Source: UBA7803 sp041686955 (GTDB taxonomy: Bacteria > Pseudomonadota > Gammaproteobacteria > Pseudomonadales > Azotimanducaceae). Taken from it: a stretch of 64,000 bases of DNA. Shown here in pieces: positions 25,704 to 34,763 of this stretch; the stretch's first letter is position 1, and the number at the start of each line of letters is the position of its first letter. Position numbers and translations under genes: made by a program. The DNA is taken from the NCBI GenBank assembly GCA_041686955.1, contig JAWLCV010000003.1, positions 31,879 through 95,878 of the forward strand. Reading direction: 5' to 3'. Under the pieces are notes generated by a model. That model saw only the letters and a list, made by a program, of their open reading frames with translations, did no database searches and was not told where the DNA came from.

Positions 25704-26711
25704 ATGAGCACCGTCAACCGTCAGTTCCTGCTGGCCGCGCGCCCGTCGGGGATGGTCAGGGAGAGCGACTTCGAGTATCGGGAGACGGCGATTCCGGACA
25801 TCGGCGAGAACGAGGTGCTGGTGAAGACCTCCTACATCTCCCTCGACCCCTCCATGCGCGGGCAGATGGAGAACCGGGCAGACTACGTGGCACCCCTGGC
25901 CATCGGCGACGTGATGCGGGCGAACGCCGTGGGCACCGTCGCCGCATCGCGCCACCCGGACTTTCCCGAGGGCACCCAGGTCACCGGAACCTTCGGGATG
26001 CAGGACTACGCCGTCGCCAGTGGCCGCGAAGACCGCTTCCGGGTGTTTCCTGGGGACGTGGACCCCACTGAAGCCCTGGGCGTGCTGGGGGGCACGGGGA
26101 TGACCGCCTATTTCGGGCTTCTGGAGCTCGGCCAGCCCCAGCCGGGGCAGACGGTGGTGATCAGCGGCGCGGCGGGCGCAACGGGCAGCGTGGCCGGGCA
26201 GATCGCCAGGATCCACGGGTGCCGCGTGGTGGGCATCGCCGGAGGGCCCGAGAAGTGCGCCTGGCTAACCGAAGATCTCGGCTTTGACGCCGCCATCGAC
26301 TACAAGCACGAGGACGTGGGCCAAGGCCTGGACCGACACTGTCCCCACGGCATCGACATCTACTTCGACAACGTGGGCGGCGAGATTCTGGATCTGTGCC
26401 TGGCCCGCATCGCCATGCACGCCCGGGTGGTGATCTGCGGCGGCATTTCCCGCTACAACGCCACCGGACCCATTCCGGGGCCGAAGAACTACTTCAACCT
26501 GGTGTTCCGCCGGGCGCGCATGGAGGGCTTCATCGTCCTGGACTACGCTCCGCGGTTTCCGGAGGCCACCGCCCGCTTGCGGCAATGGATCGCCGAAGGC
26601 CGGCTGAAGCAGCGGGTAACCGTCGTCGACGGCTTCCGGGAGCTGCCCCGGGCGCTGATCCGTCTGTTCGAAGGCTACAACATCGGCAAGATGATGGTGA
26701 GAACCACCTGA
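25704..26711 (+). CDS. NADP-dependent MDR oxidoreductase (prostaglandin reductase-like)
   Basis: A 335-residue zinc-free medium-chain reductase of the leukotriene B4 dehydrogenase/CurA type. Diagnostic are YISLDPSMRGQM near residue 45, the NADPH loop SGAAGATGSVAGQIA near 155 and FDNVGGEILD. Such enzymes reduce the C=C of alpha,beta-unsaturated ketones. It leads a plus-strand operon with the first P450, 9 bp downstream, suggesting it handles an enone formed in the same route. Confidence 0.9.
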   Translation: MSTVNRQFLLAARPSGMVRESDFEYRETAIPDIGENEVLVKTSYISLDPSMRGQMENRADYVAPLAIGDVMRANAVGTVAASRHPDFPEGTQVTGTFGMQDYAVASGREDRFRVFPGDVDPTEALGVLGGTGMTAYFGLLELGQPQPGQTVVISGAAGATGSVAGQIARIHGCRVVGIAGGPEKCAWLTEDLGFDAAIDYKHEDVGQGLDRHCPHGIDIYFDNVGGEILDLCLARIAMHARVVICGGISRYNATGPIPGPKNYFNLVFRRARMEGFIVLDYAPRFPEATARLRQWIAEGRLKQRVTVVDGFRELPRALIRLFEGYNIGKMMVRTT

Positions 26712-26720
26712 GGAGGACCC

Positions 26721-28007
26721 ATGGCCGAGGCGAACGTTCTGAGCGCCCCGCTCGACCAGAGCACCCCCATCAGCGCCGAAGCGCTGGCATGTCCGCATCA
26801 GTACAACGAGCGGCTGCGCCGCGAGGCCCCCGTCTACCGGTGTCCGCACACCGGCATCGTGTTCGTCTCCGATTACGAGACCGTGCGGCGGGTGGCCAAG
26901 GACCACAAGACCTTCTCGAACCGGTTCGGCCAGGCCATGCGCTCCGAGGGCGAGGTGGACCCGCGCCTGGCGGAGATCCAGGCCCAGGGGTATCCGCCGG
27001 TGGACACCATGCTGACCCAGGACCCGCCCCTGCACCGCCGCTATCGGGGCATGGTGAACCAGGCCTTCACCGCACGCCGGGTGGCCACCCTGGGGCCCTC
27101 CATCGAGCGGCTCTGCCACCAGCTCATCGATGCCTTCGCCGATACCGGCGAGTGCGAGTTCGTCGAGGCCTTCGCCGAGCGCGTGCCCATGACGGTGATC
27201 GCGGACCAGCTCGGGGTGCCGCTCAGCGACTACGACCTCTTCAAGTCCTGGTCCGACGCCTTCGTGGCCCAGCTCTCGCGCATGGCCTCGCCGGAGGAAG
27301 AGCTCGAGGCCGCCCGGCTCATCGTCGAGTTCCAGAAGTACTTCGCCGCCAAGCTGGAGGAGCGCCGCCTGGATCCCCGGGACGACATCATCTCCGACAT
27401 CGTCCACGCCCGGTTCGAAAACGAACGGCCGCTGGACGTGGCCGAGATGCTCTCCATCCTCCAGCAGCTTCTGGTGGCCGGGAACGAAACCACCACCCAC
27501 TGCATCGCCGAAGGCGTGCTGCTGCTGATCCGCAAGCCGGACCAGCACCAGCTGCTGAAGGACGACCCGGAGCTCGTGCCGAACTTCGTGGAGGAAGTGC
27601 TGCGGCTCGCCTCCCCCACCGCCAACATGTGGCGGGTGGTCACCCGGGACACCGACATCAATGGGGTTCCGGTCCCCGCCGGCGCGGTGGTGCAGCTCCG
27701 CTTCTCGTCGGCCAACCGGGACGAAAGCGTCTTCGAGGAGCCGCACCGGCTGGACGTCGCCCGCCCCAACGCCCGCAGCAACGTGGCCTTCGGCCACGGC
27801 GTGCACATGTGCATCGGCGCGAGCCTCGCCCGCAAGGAGCTCGAGGTGGCGTTCCGGGTGCTGCTGGAGCGGCTGGACGACTTCACCCTGGCCTGCGCCG
27901 AGGCGGAGCTGGAGTATCCGCCCAACGTACTGCTGCGCGGCCTGACCCGGCTGCCCGTCCGGTTCAGCGTGCGCGACGATCAGGTCCCGGGCTCGGAAAC
28001 CCAGTAG
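26721..28007 (+). CDS. Cytochrome P450 (first of three)
   Basis: A 428-residue soluble bacterial P450. The I-helix oxygen-binding motif is LVAGNETTT, the ExxR pair lies in FVEEVLRLAS, and the haem loop is FGHGVHMCIGASLARKE with the proximal Cys. The N-terminus is polar, so cytoplasmic and class I, needing a ferredoxin and reductase not found here. It is close in sequence to the P450s at 28997 and 34764. It lies 9 bp after the MDR gene. The 3' end overlaps the convergent ThuA-like gene by 28 bp. Confidence 0.95.
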   Translation: MAEANVLSAPLDQSTPISAEALACPHQYNERLRREAPVYRCPHTGIVFVSDYETVRRVAKDHKTFSNRFGQAMRSEGEVDPRLAEIQAQGYPPVDTMLTQDPPLHRRYRGMVNQAFTARRVATLGPSIERLCHQLIDAFADTGECEFVEAFAERVPMTVIADQLGVPLSDYDLFKSWSDAFVAQLSRMASPEEELEAARLIVEFQKYFAAKLEERRLDPRDDIISDIVHARFENERPLDVAEMLSILQQLLVAGNETTTHCIAEGVLLLIRKPDQHQLLKDDPELVPNFVEEVLRLASPTANMWRVVTRDTDINGVPVPAGAVVQLRFSSANRDESVFEEPHRLDVARPNARSNVAFGHGVHMCIGASLARKELEVAFRVLLERLDDFTLACAEAELEYPPNVLLRGLTRLPVRFSVRDDQVPGSETQ

Positions 28008-28768
28008 ATGGCGTTCCTGATGAGCCGGCGCAGGTGGGGGTTGGCGTAGGCCACCGGGTCGTCGCCGCACTGCAGATAGACGATTCGGCTGTTGCCGCGG
28101 GTCTTGGCCCAGCCGATGAGGGGACTTCCCGGCGGGTGCTCCCAGCCCTCGTTGCTGAACATGCGGCGGTCCCGGGCCGCTCGGGCGGCGGAGTAGAAAT
28201 TGCCAGCCTCGAACGCGTAGTCGCTGGCGAGCAGCGGCTGCACGTCGTCCTCGAAGACTTCGAACAGGTACAGCTCGTCGGTGATCTCGAACCGCTCGGG
28301 TACGCCTTCCGTCACCGGATGCCGCTCGAGCACCCGCACCTGGTGGGTGACGTGGTGCCGATAGCCGGAGTCCTGGCAGTCCCGCCCGCGCAGCCGGCCC
28401 GGCAGGTAGAGAAATCGCCCACCCACGATCTCGGCGTACTCCTCCCACGCCGGCCAGCCGGCGATGGCGTGGTGCAGGAACACCATGCCCTTGCCGTGCT
28501 CGAGCAGCTCCACCACCCGGCGCCGGTAGTCCGGGTCCGGCTCGATGAACTCGGGCCCCCCGTCCGGCCGAAAGCGGATGCCCGGCATGTCGTAGAGCAC
28601 GAACGCGTCGTACGGGGCCGCGTGATGGACGTCGAACAGGGCCTGGGCCGCCGGCTGCTCCACGTGGGTCCAGCCGACCCCGTCCATGGCGTCGAACATG
28701 GCGAAGAAGGGCTCGCGTTCGAAGGGGTGGCCCTTGGTCACCAGAAGGATTTCACGATGGTCGGGCAT
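27980..28768 (-). CDS. ThuA-like glutamine-amidotransferase-fold protein
   Basis: A 262-residue protein of the ThuA/trehalose-utilisation fold: ILLVTKGHPFER at the start, DAFVLYDMPG, KGMVFLHHAIAGW and the late IVYLQCGDD. Family members include sugar-metabolism enzymes and hydrolase-like proteins with poorly known reactions. No catalytic Cys typical of true amidotransferases is placed after FLHH. It is convergent with and overlaps the P450 by 28 bp, and divergent from the second P450 behind a shared control region. Confidence 0.75.
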   Translation of the reverse strand: MPDHREILLVTKGHPFEREPFFAMFDAMDGVGWTHVEQPAAQALFDVHHAAPYDAFVLYDMPGIRFRPDGGPEFIEPDPDYRRRVVELLEHGKGMVFLHHAIAGWPAWEEYAEIVGGRFLYLPGRLRGRDCQDSGYRHHVTHQVRVLERHPVTEGVPERFEITDELYLFEVFEDDVQPLLASDYAFEAGNFYSAARAARDRRMFSNEGWEHPPGSPLIGWAKTRGNSRIVYLQCGDDPVAYANPHLRRLIRNAIYWVSEPGT

Positions 28769-28783
28769 GAGGAATCCTCAGGT

Positions 28784-28873
28784 TTCGCTGTCCGCCGTCC
28801 GCCGTCCGCTCTCCGCTGGAGTCCATGCGCCTCACCTCGGCGTCCTGCGGATAGCGGACAGCGAATAGCGAAG
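28784..28873. repeat. Inverted arrays of AGCG-type heptamers
   Basis: Five heptamers (TTCGCTG, TCCGCCG twice, TCCGCTC, TCCGCTG) at 28784-28818 face four heptamers (TGCGGAT, AGCGGAC, AGCGAAT, AGCGAAG) at 28846-28873. They include a perfect 12-bp inverted repeat TTCGCTGTCCGC / GCGGACAGCGAA. A related array is at 9907-9984. Confidence 0.6.
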
Positions 28874-28891
28874 GTACCACTCCCCTCCCCC

Positions 28892-28915
28892 AATACCAAC
28901 AGCCTTGACTGTTTT
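28892..28915 (+). promoter_or_regulatory. Palindromic operator before second P450
   Basis: AATACCAACA-N4-TGACTGTTTT. The right arm is perfect and the left arm weak. It contains TTGACT (28905-28910) as a plausible -35 for the P450 starting at 28997. The -10 (CACACT, 16 bp on) is poor. Confidence 0.5.
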
Positions 28916-28996
28916 GCCGGAATGGGCACACTGCCCATGGGACCGCCCGGCTCGGGCGCTCATGCCGGCACCGCGCGAGGCGGTGAATGGGGGCGG

Positions 28997-30238
28997 ATGA
29001 TGACGTTGCTGGAAGAGAAGTGCCTGAGCGATCCGGACGTGCTGGAGGAACCGGCGGCGTACCATCGTGCGCTGCAGGCGCATCCCATCCGCTTCGACCC
29101 GAGGCTCGGCTTCTACGTCTGCTCCACATACCACCTGATGCGCGAGATCCTGCGCAATACCGAGGTGTTCTCGAGCGTCGACAGCCAGACCCCGGACTCC
29201 CTGCGGCCGCCGCCAGCGGAGGCGCTGGCGCTGCGCCGTTCCGGCTATCCCAGCGTCGATACCCTGGTCACCAACGACCCGCCGGCCCACACCCGCATCC
29301 GCGAGATGGTGGACGCGCCTTTCCGGCGCCGTAGCGTCGAGAAGCTCACCGGCGCCATACGCCGGATCGTCACCGAGACCGTCGACGCCTTCATTGCCGT
29401 CGGCGAGTGCGAGGTGGTTTCTCAGCTCGCCCAGCCCGTCCCCATCAATGTCATCACCGACATGCTGGGCATCGATCGGTCTCTCGCACCCAAGGTGAAG
29501 GAGTGGTCCGACGCGTCGGTGGAGCCCCTCGGAATGATGGCCAGCGACGAGCGGCTCATCGAGTGCGCCCGGTTGATCCGTGAGTTCCAGGACTTCATGA
29601 GCGCGGAGCTCGAGGCGCGTCGCCGCCAGCCCCGGAGCGATCTGCTCACCCACCTGGTGACGGCCCGGGACGCCGACGGCGCGGGCTTCAGCATGGCGGA
29701 GATGCTCTCCCTCACCCAGCAGTTCCTGGTAGCCGGCAACGAGACCACCACCAACGCCATCGCCGCCGGGGTGCAGCTTCTGGTGGCGCATCCGGAGCAG
29801 GCGGCCGCGTTGGCCGCGCGAGCGGACGAAGCGGCACTTCGAACCTTCGCCAACGAGGTGCTGCGGCTGGAGTCCCCGGTGCAGGGCCTGTTTCGGGTAG
29901 TGCGCCGGGAGGTGGAGATCGGCGGCGTTACCCTGCCGGCCGGGAGCCGGGTCATGTTGCGCTTCGCTGCGGCGAACCGGGATCCGGCGAAGTACCAGCG
30001 GCCCGACCACCTGGACACCCGGCGCCGCAACGCCGGCACCCATCTGGCCTTCGGAGCCGGCATCCACCACTGCATCGGGGCCAACCTGGCCAGGGAGGAA
30101 CTGGTGCAGACCTTTGATATCCTGCTGGCTCGGGCGCAGAACTTCGCTTTTCAGCCGGGCAGGAACGATTTCAGCCATCATCCGTCTCTGATCCTGCGGG
30201 GATTGAAGCACCTCTACGTGCGCTTCGATCGTCGCTGA
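28997..30238 (+). CDS. Cytochrome P450 (second of three)
   Basis: A 413-residue P450 read from the first of two adjacent ATGs after a GGGGGCGG stretch. I-helix FLVAGNETTTNA, ExxR in FANEVLRLES, haem loop FGAGIHHCIGANLAREE. It ends LYVRFDRR, almost the same as the third P450's LLIRFDRR, so these two are close paralogs. It is class I by length and lack of a membrane anchor. It precedes the E1-alpha gene by 30 bp, so it is probably co-transcribed with the dehydrogenase complex. Confidence 0.95.
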   Translation: MMTLLEEKCLSDPDVLEEPAAYHRALQAHPIRFDPRLGFYVCSTYHLMREILRNTEVFSSVDSQTPDSLRPPPAEALALRRSGYPSVDTLVTNDPPAHTRIREMVDAPFRRRSVEKLTGAIRRIVTETVDAFIAVGECEVVSQLAQPVPINVITDMLGIDRSLAPKVKEWSDASVEPLGMMASDERLIECARLIREFQDFMSAELEARRRQPRSDLLTHLVTARDADGAGFSMAEMLSLTQQFLVAGNETTTNAIAAGVQLLVAHPEQAAALAARADEAALRTFANEVLRLESPVQGLFRVVRREVEIGGVTLPAGSRVMLRFAAANRDPAKYQRPDHLDTRRRNAGTHLAFGAGIHHCIGANLAREELVQTFDILLARAQNFAFQPGRNDFSHHPSLILRGLKHLYVRFDRR

Positions 30239-30268
30239 AGCCTTCAACGTCACCGGGAGATTAGAACC

Positions 30269-31240
30269 TTGACCGCACAGATATCCGACCAGACTCTGCT
30301 GGATCTGCACCATCGCATGGTGCGCATCCGCATCTTCGAGGAAACCGCCGGCAAGCTCATGGAAGACGGCAAGATTCCCGGCGCCCTGCACCTCTACGTG
30401 GGCCAGGAGGCGGTGGCTGCCGGCGTCATGGTGCATCTCGGCAACGACGACTGGATCACCAGCACCCACCGCGGCCACGGTCACCTGATCGCCAAGGGGG
30501 GCGCGTTCGACCGCATGTTCGCGGAGCTCTACGGCAAGGCCACCGGCTACTGCAAGGGCAAGGGCGGCAGCATGCACATCTGCGCCATGGAGCTCGGCAT
30601 GTTGGGCGCCAACGGCATCGTCGGCGGGGGGCCACCTCTGGCGGTAGGTGCAGCCTTCTCCAGCCGCTTCCGCAAGACCAGCAACGTGGCCTGCACGTTC
30701 TTCGGCGACGGCGCCAGCAACGAGGGCGCCTTTCACGAGGCTGCCAACATGGCCGGCCTGTACAAGCTGCCGGTAGTCTTCGTGTGCGAGAACAACGGCT
30801 TCGGCGAGTACACCGCCCAGGCCAACCATCAAGCCATCGTCGACGTGGCCGACCGCGCCGCCGGCTACGGCATGCCCGGAGTGGTGGTGGACGGCATGGA
30901 TGCGGTGGCCGTCTACGAGGCGGCCGGCGAGGCCATCGAGCGCGCGCGGCGCGGCGAAGGGCCCACCCTGTTGGAGTGCAAGACCTACCGCTTCTACGAC
31001 CACGTGGGCGTTCGGGGCATGGGCCTTTCCTACCGCAGCGACGATGAGGTGGCGCGCTGGAAAGAGCGCGACCCCATCAAGCTGCTCGAGGCGCGGCTGG
31101 CGGAGCATGAGATTCTCTCGCCCGACCAGGCGCGGGCCGTGCACGACGAGGTGACCCGGGAGGTGGAGCAGGCGGTGGCCTACGCCGAATCGAGTCCGCT
31201 GCCCGAGCCCGACGCCCTGCTCGAAGACGTCTACGCCTGA
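30269..31240 (+). CDS. TPP-dependent dehydrogenase E1 alpha (acetoin/pyruvate type)
   Basis: A 323-residue E1 alpha subunit read from a TTG after GGGAG. An internal ATG at MVRIRIFEE would remove 16 residues. The TPP motif starts GDGASNEGAFHEAANMAG and ends at CENN. HRGHGHLIAKG and KGKGGSMHI are the conserved loops around the cofactor. With the beta subunit it decarboxylates or cleaves a 2-oxo or alpha-hydroxyketone substrate and acylates the E2 lipoyl group. The order E1a-E1b-AcoX-E2 recalls acetoin operons, but the P450 neighbours suggest another substrate. Confidence 0.93.
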   Translation: MTAQISDQTLLDLHHRMVRIRIFEETAGKLMEDGKIPGALHLYVGQEAVAAGVMVHLGNDDWITSTHRGHGHLIAKGGAFDRMFAELYGKATGYCKGKGGSMHICAMELGMLGANGIVGGGPPLAVGAAFSSRFRKTSNVACTFFGDGASNEGAFHEAANMAGLYKLPVVFVCENNGFGEYTAQANHQAIVDVADRAAGYGMPGVVVDGMDAVAVYEAAGEAIERARRGEGPTLLECKTYRFYDHVGVRGMGLSYRSDDEVARWKERDPIKLLEARLAEHEILSPDQARAVHDEVTREVEQAVAYAESSPLPEPDALLEDVYA

Positions 31241-31263
31241 CCGCGCTCCAGAGGAAATCAATC

Positions 31264-32262
31264 ATGGCAGAAGCACAAGCCGCCCCCCGCAAGCTCCCCT
31301 ACGTGGCCGCCATCACCGATGGCGTGCGCCAGGTGCTGAAGGAGCAGGAAAATGCCTTCGTCATCGGCGAGGACGTGGCCGGCGCCGGCAGCGTCTACGG
31401 CTACTACAAGGGCCTGCTCGAGGAGTTCGGCCCCGAACGCATTTACGACACCCCCATTTCCGAGGAAGGCATCATGGGGCTCGGGGCCGGGGCAGCCGCC
31501 ACAGGCTGCCGGCCCATCGTGGACCTCATGTTCATGGACTTCATCGGCGAGTGCATGGACGAGATCGCCAATCAGCTCGCCAAGATGCGCTACATGTTCG
31601 GCGGACACGCGCGCCTGCCCGTGACCGTGCTGACCATGGCCGGCGCGGGCGCCAGCCTGGCGGCCCAGCACTCCCAGAGCCTGGAAGCGTGGCTCTGCCA
31701 CGTGCCCGGACTCAAGGTGGTCATGCCCAGCACGCCTTACGACGCCAAGGGGCTGATCATCGCCGCCGCCCGCGACGACAACCCGGTGTTCGTGGTGCTG
31801 AACAAGACCATGCTGGCCATGACCGGTGAGGTACCCGAAGAGGCTTACGAGATTCCCCTCGGCGAGGCCAACGTGGTGCGCACGGGACGCAACTACACCA
31901 TCGTCGCCACGAGCCGCATGGTTCACGAGGCGTTGAAGGCCGCGGAGCAGCTGAAGGCCTTCGACATCGACGCGGAGGTCATCGATCCGCGCACCCTGCA
32001 GCCGTTTGATACCGGAACCGTGGTGGCCTCGGTGAAGAAGACTCATCGCGCGCTGGTGGTGCACGAAGCGGTGCGTACCGGCGGCCTCGGCGCCGAGATC
32101 GCCGCCTGCATTCAGGAGGAGGCGTTCGACTACCTCGACGCCCCCGTGGCGCGAGTCGGGGCGCCGTTCTCGCCGGTGCCCTTCAGCCCCGCGCTGGAGG
32201 CGCACTACGTGCCCAACGCCGAGCGGATCGTCGCGGAAGTCCGCAAGCAGCTCGGCCTGTGA
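31264..32262 (+). CDS. TPP-dependent dehydrogenase E1 beta
   Basis: A 332-residue transketolase-like beta subunit, 23 bp after E1 alpha. Conserved pieces include FVIGEDVAGAGSVYGYYKGL, YDTPISEEGIMGLGAGAA, and FMDFIGECMDEIANQLAKMRY; the C-terminal domain has AEVIDPRTLQPFD and VVHEAVRTGGLGAEIAA. It completes the active site with E1 alpha. The length and motifs are ordinary for the acetoin/pyruvate dehydrogenase family. Confidence 0.94.
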   Translation: MAEAQAAPRKLPYVAAITDGVRQVLKEQENAFVIGEDVAGAGSVYGYYKGLLEEFGPERIYDTPISEEGIMGLGAGAAATGCRPIVDLMFMDFIGECMDEIANQLAKMRYMFGGHARLPVTVLTMAGAGASLAAQHSQSLEAWLCHVPGLKVVMPSTPYDAKGLIIAAARDDNPVFVVLNKTMLAMTGEVPEEAYEIPLGEANVVRTGRNYTIVATSRMVHEALKAAEQLKAFDIDAEVIDPRTLQPFDTGTVVASVKKTHRALVVHEAVRTGGLGAEIAACIQEEAFDYLDAPVARVGAPFSPVPFSPALEAHYVPNAERIVAEVRKQLGL

Positions 32263-32319
32263 ACCGATTCCCGGGGCTTCTGCGGTGGTGCCGGCGGCCT
32301 TGCCGGAGCGAGCTCTGAC

Positions 32320-33321
32320 GTGGGTATCGTCGGCATCATCGCCAATCCCGCCTCGGGGAAGGACGTGCGCCGGCTGGTCGCCCGTGCCTCGGTGTTCGAC
32401 AACCAGGAAAAGCGCGCCATCGTCCGCCGGGCCCTGACCGGCATACGGGCGGCCGGAGCCGGCGCCTGCCGAATCGCCTATTTCGACGACCGCCACGGAA
32501 TCACCCGCGGCGCTCTCGAAGACGCCGGCGGCGAGCTCGAAGCCGAGGCCGTGACTACAGCGCAGACGGTGAGCGCCCTGGATACGGTCATGGCCGCGGA
32601 GCGACTCGAGGCCCTCGGCTGCGCCGTGGTGATGACCCTGGGGGGCGACGGCACCAATCGCGCCGTAGCCGCTGGCTGGCAGGACGCGCCCCTGATCCCG
32701 ATTTCCACCGGCACCAACAACGTGTTTCCGGTGCTGGTGGAGGCCACGGTGGCGGGCGCGGCCGCGGGCCTCATCGCCGGAGGCCGGGTGCCCCTGGAAG
32801 CCGTGGCCGGCCAGGTCAAGCTCATTCACGTGCAGGTCGACGGCGAAAACGACGATCTGGCGCTCATCGACGTGGTGCTGTCCGGCGAACGCTTCGTCGG
32901 CTCACGAGCCCTTCTGGCACCGGAGCAGCTCAAGCTCGTCCTGCTCGCCCGCGCGGATCCCGCTGCCGTGGGGATGACCGCTCTGGGCGGCCTGCTCGAG
33001 CCGGTGAACGACGATATCGACGGCGGTCTGCTGTTGACCCTGGACCCGGCCGGGGAGCCGCTGAACGCGCCCATCGCGCCGGGCCACTACCGCCAGGTGG
33101 GCATCGGCAGTTGCCGGCGGGTGGCCATGGGCGAGGTCACGGCGGTGGAGGGCCCCGGGGTGCTCGCCTTCGACGGCGAGCGCGAGCGGGTGCTGAAGCC
33201 GGGCCAGACGGCCCGCCTGGCCATTCATCGCTCCGGCCCGCGGGTGGTGGACGTGACCCGCGTCCTCCACCTGGCGGCGATCAACGGTTGCTTTCGCAAC
33301 ATGAGAGAAATGGGAACCTGA
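32320..33321 (+). CDS. AcoX-like ATP-NAD kinase-fold protein
   Basis: A 333-residue protein with the NAD/diacylglycerol-kinase fold: IIANPASGKDVRRLV at the N-terminus, TLGGDGTNRAVA near residue 105 and PISTGTNNVFP near 128. This matches AcoX of acetoin operons, whose reaction is still not settled. Its place between E1 beta and E2 supports that identity. The GTG start leaves a 57-bp spacer after E1 beta. The stop is 11 bp before E2. Confidence 0.85.
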   Translation: MGIVGIIANPASGKDVRRLVARASVFDNQEKRAIVRRALTGIRAAGAGACRIAYFDDRHGITRGALEDAGGELEAEAVTTAQTVSALDTVMAAERLEALGCAVVMTLGGDGTNRAVAAGWQDAPLIPISTGTNNVFPVLVEATVAGAAAGLIAGGRVPLEAVAGQVKLIHVQVDGENDDLALIDVVLSGERFVGSRALLAPEQLKLVLLARADPAAVGMTALGGLLEPVNDDIDGGLLLTLDPAGEPLNAPIAPGHYRQVGIGSCRRVAMGEVTAVEGPGVLAFDGERERVLKPGQTARLAIHRSGPRVVDVTRVLHLAAINGCFRNMREMGT

Positions 33322-33332
33322 AGGGAGTAGAC

Positions 33333-34718
33333 ATGCCCACCGAGATATACCTGGTAAAGGTCGGGATGAGCATGACCGAAGGCGTCGTGGAGGAATGGTA
33401 CATCCCCGACGGCGGCACAGTGGAGAAAGGCGAGCTGCTGTACCGGCTCGAGACCGAGAAGGTGAATCTGGACGTGGACGCGGACGCGTCCGGCACCGTT
33501 AAGCACCTGGTGACGGAAGGCATCACCATGAGGCCCGGTGACGTGGTGGGCTACATCTACGCTCCCGGGGAAGCCATCCCCGACGTGCTGCCGGAGGCGG
33601 GCTCGACCGGTGCCGCGGCGGCGCCAGCGGACGCTGGTCCCGCTGCCGCGGCGCCCAGCGGCGCCGTCATGGGCAACGGCGGGGTCACCGGCGAGGGATT
33701 GCGCCTCCTCTCCTCCCCCGCAGCGCGGCGGCTGGCCCGGGAGCTCGACGTGGACATTGGGGCCTTGAGCGGCAGCGGACCCGGCGGGCGCATCGTCGAG
33801 GCGGACGTCCAGGCCGCCGCCGATGCCGAAGCGGCCCAGGCGGGCCGGGCGGCACCCTCCTCGCCCATCGCGCGCCGGCGGGCCCGGGAGCTGGGGGTGG
33901 ACCTGGCCGAGGTTCGAGGCACGGGTCCCAATGGCCGGATCACCAAGGAGGACGTAGAAGCCGCTGCGGCCGTGACCGCGGGTGCGGCCGGGCAGGCCGC
34001 TCCGGCCGCAGCGCCGGCCGCGGCGGCACGGGAAAACCGAGCGGTGCCGGTGAAGGGCATGCGCAGGACCATCGCCGCGCGCATGCGCGAGAGCCTGCAG
34101 ACCATGGCTCAGCTCACCATGGACATGGACGTGGTGATGGACGAAGCGGTGCGGCTACGCACCCAGCTCGTTGAGGCGTGGCAGGATGAAGGCATCCGCC
34201 CGAGCTACACGGACCTGGTGATTCTGGCGGTGGCCAAAGCGCTGGCCAGGCATCCGCACATGAACGCGACCTTCTCCGAAACCGAGATCACCCTGCTGGG
34301 CGAGATCAACGTGGGCGTGGCGGTGGCCCTGGAGGATGGGCTCATCGTGCCGGTGGTGCGCGGTGCAGACCACCTGTCCTTGGGCAGCCTGGCCCGGGAG
34401 ACGGCACGCCTGGCGGCCGCCGCCCGGGAGGGCACACTCGGCATGGACGATCTGCAGGGTGGAACCTTCACGGTATCGCCGCTCGGCATGTTCGGCGTGG
34501 ACTCCTTCACCCCCATCATCAACTCGCCCCAGGTGGGAATCATCGGCGTGAATCGCATTCGCGACGACGTGGCGTGGGACGGCGATCGCCCCGTCAGGCA
34601 GCAGCGGATGCGGCTGTCGCTGACCTGGGACCACCGGGCGCTGGACGGCGCCCCGGCCGCCCGCTTCCTGGCAACGGTGCGCGACCTGCTCGAGGCGCCG
34701 TACCGGCTTTTGGTGTGA
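33333..34718 (+). CDS. Dihydrolipoamide acyltransferase E2 with two E3-binding domains
   Basis: A 461-residue E2. An N-terminal lipoyl domain carries the modified Lys43 in LETEKVNLDVDA. After an Ala/Pro linker come two peripheral-subunit-binding domains, one from SSPAARRLARELDVDI to GGRIVEADV and one from SSPIARRRARELGVDL to NGRITKEDV. The catalytic domain ends with WDHRALDGAPAARFL, active-site His near 434. Two binding domains are unusual, as most E2s have one. It forms the core of the E1/E2/E3 complex. No E3 (lipoamide dehydrogenase) gene is present in the window. Confidence 0.94.
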   Translation: MPTEIYLVKVGMSMTEGVVEEWYIPDGGTVEKGELLYRLETEKVNLDVDADASGTVKHLVTEGITMRPGDVVGYIYAPGEAIPDVLPEAGSTGAAAAPADAGPAAAAPSGAVMGNGGVTGEGLRLLSSPAARRLARELDVDIGALSGSGPGGRIVEADVQAAADAEAAQAGRAAPSSPIARRRARELGVDLAEVRGTGPNGRITKEDVEAAAAVTAGAAGQAAPAAAPAAAARENRAVPVKGMRRTIAARMRESLQTMAQLTMDMDVVMDEAVRLRTQLVEAWQDEGIRPSYTDLVILAVAKALARHPHMNATFSETEITLLGEINVGVAVALEDGLIVPVVRGADHLSLGSLARETARLAAAAREGTLGMDDLQGGTFTVSPLGMFGVDSFTPIINSPQVGIIGVNRIRDDVAWDGDRPVRQQRMRLSLTWDHRALDGAPAARFLATVRDLLEAPYRLLV

Positions 34719-34763
34719 CGGACGATCCGGGTATTCACGGCAGACTGACATGAGGAAGGCACT

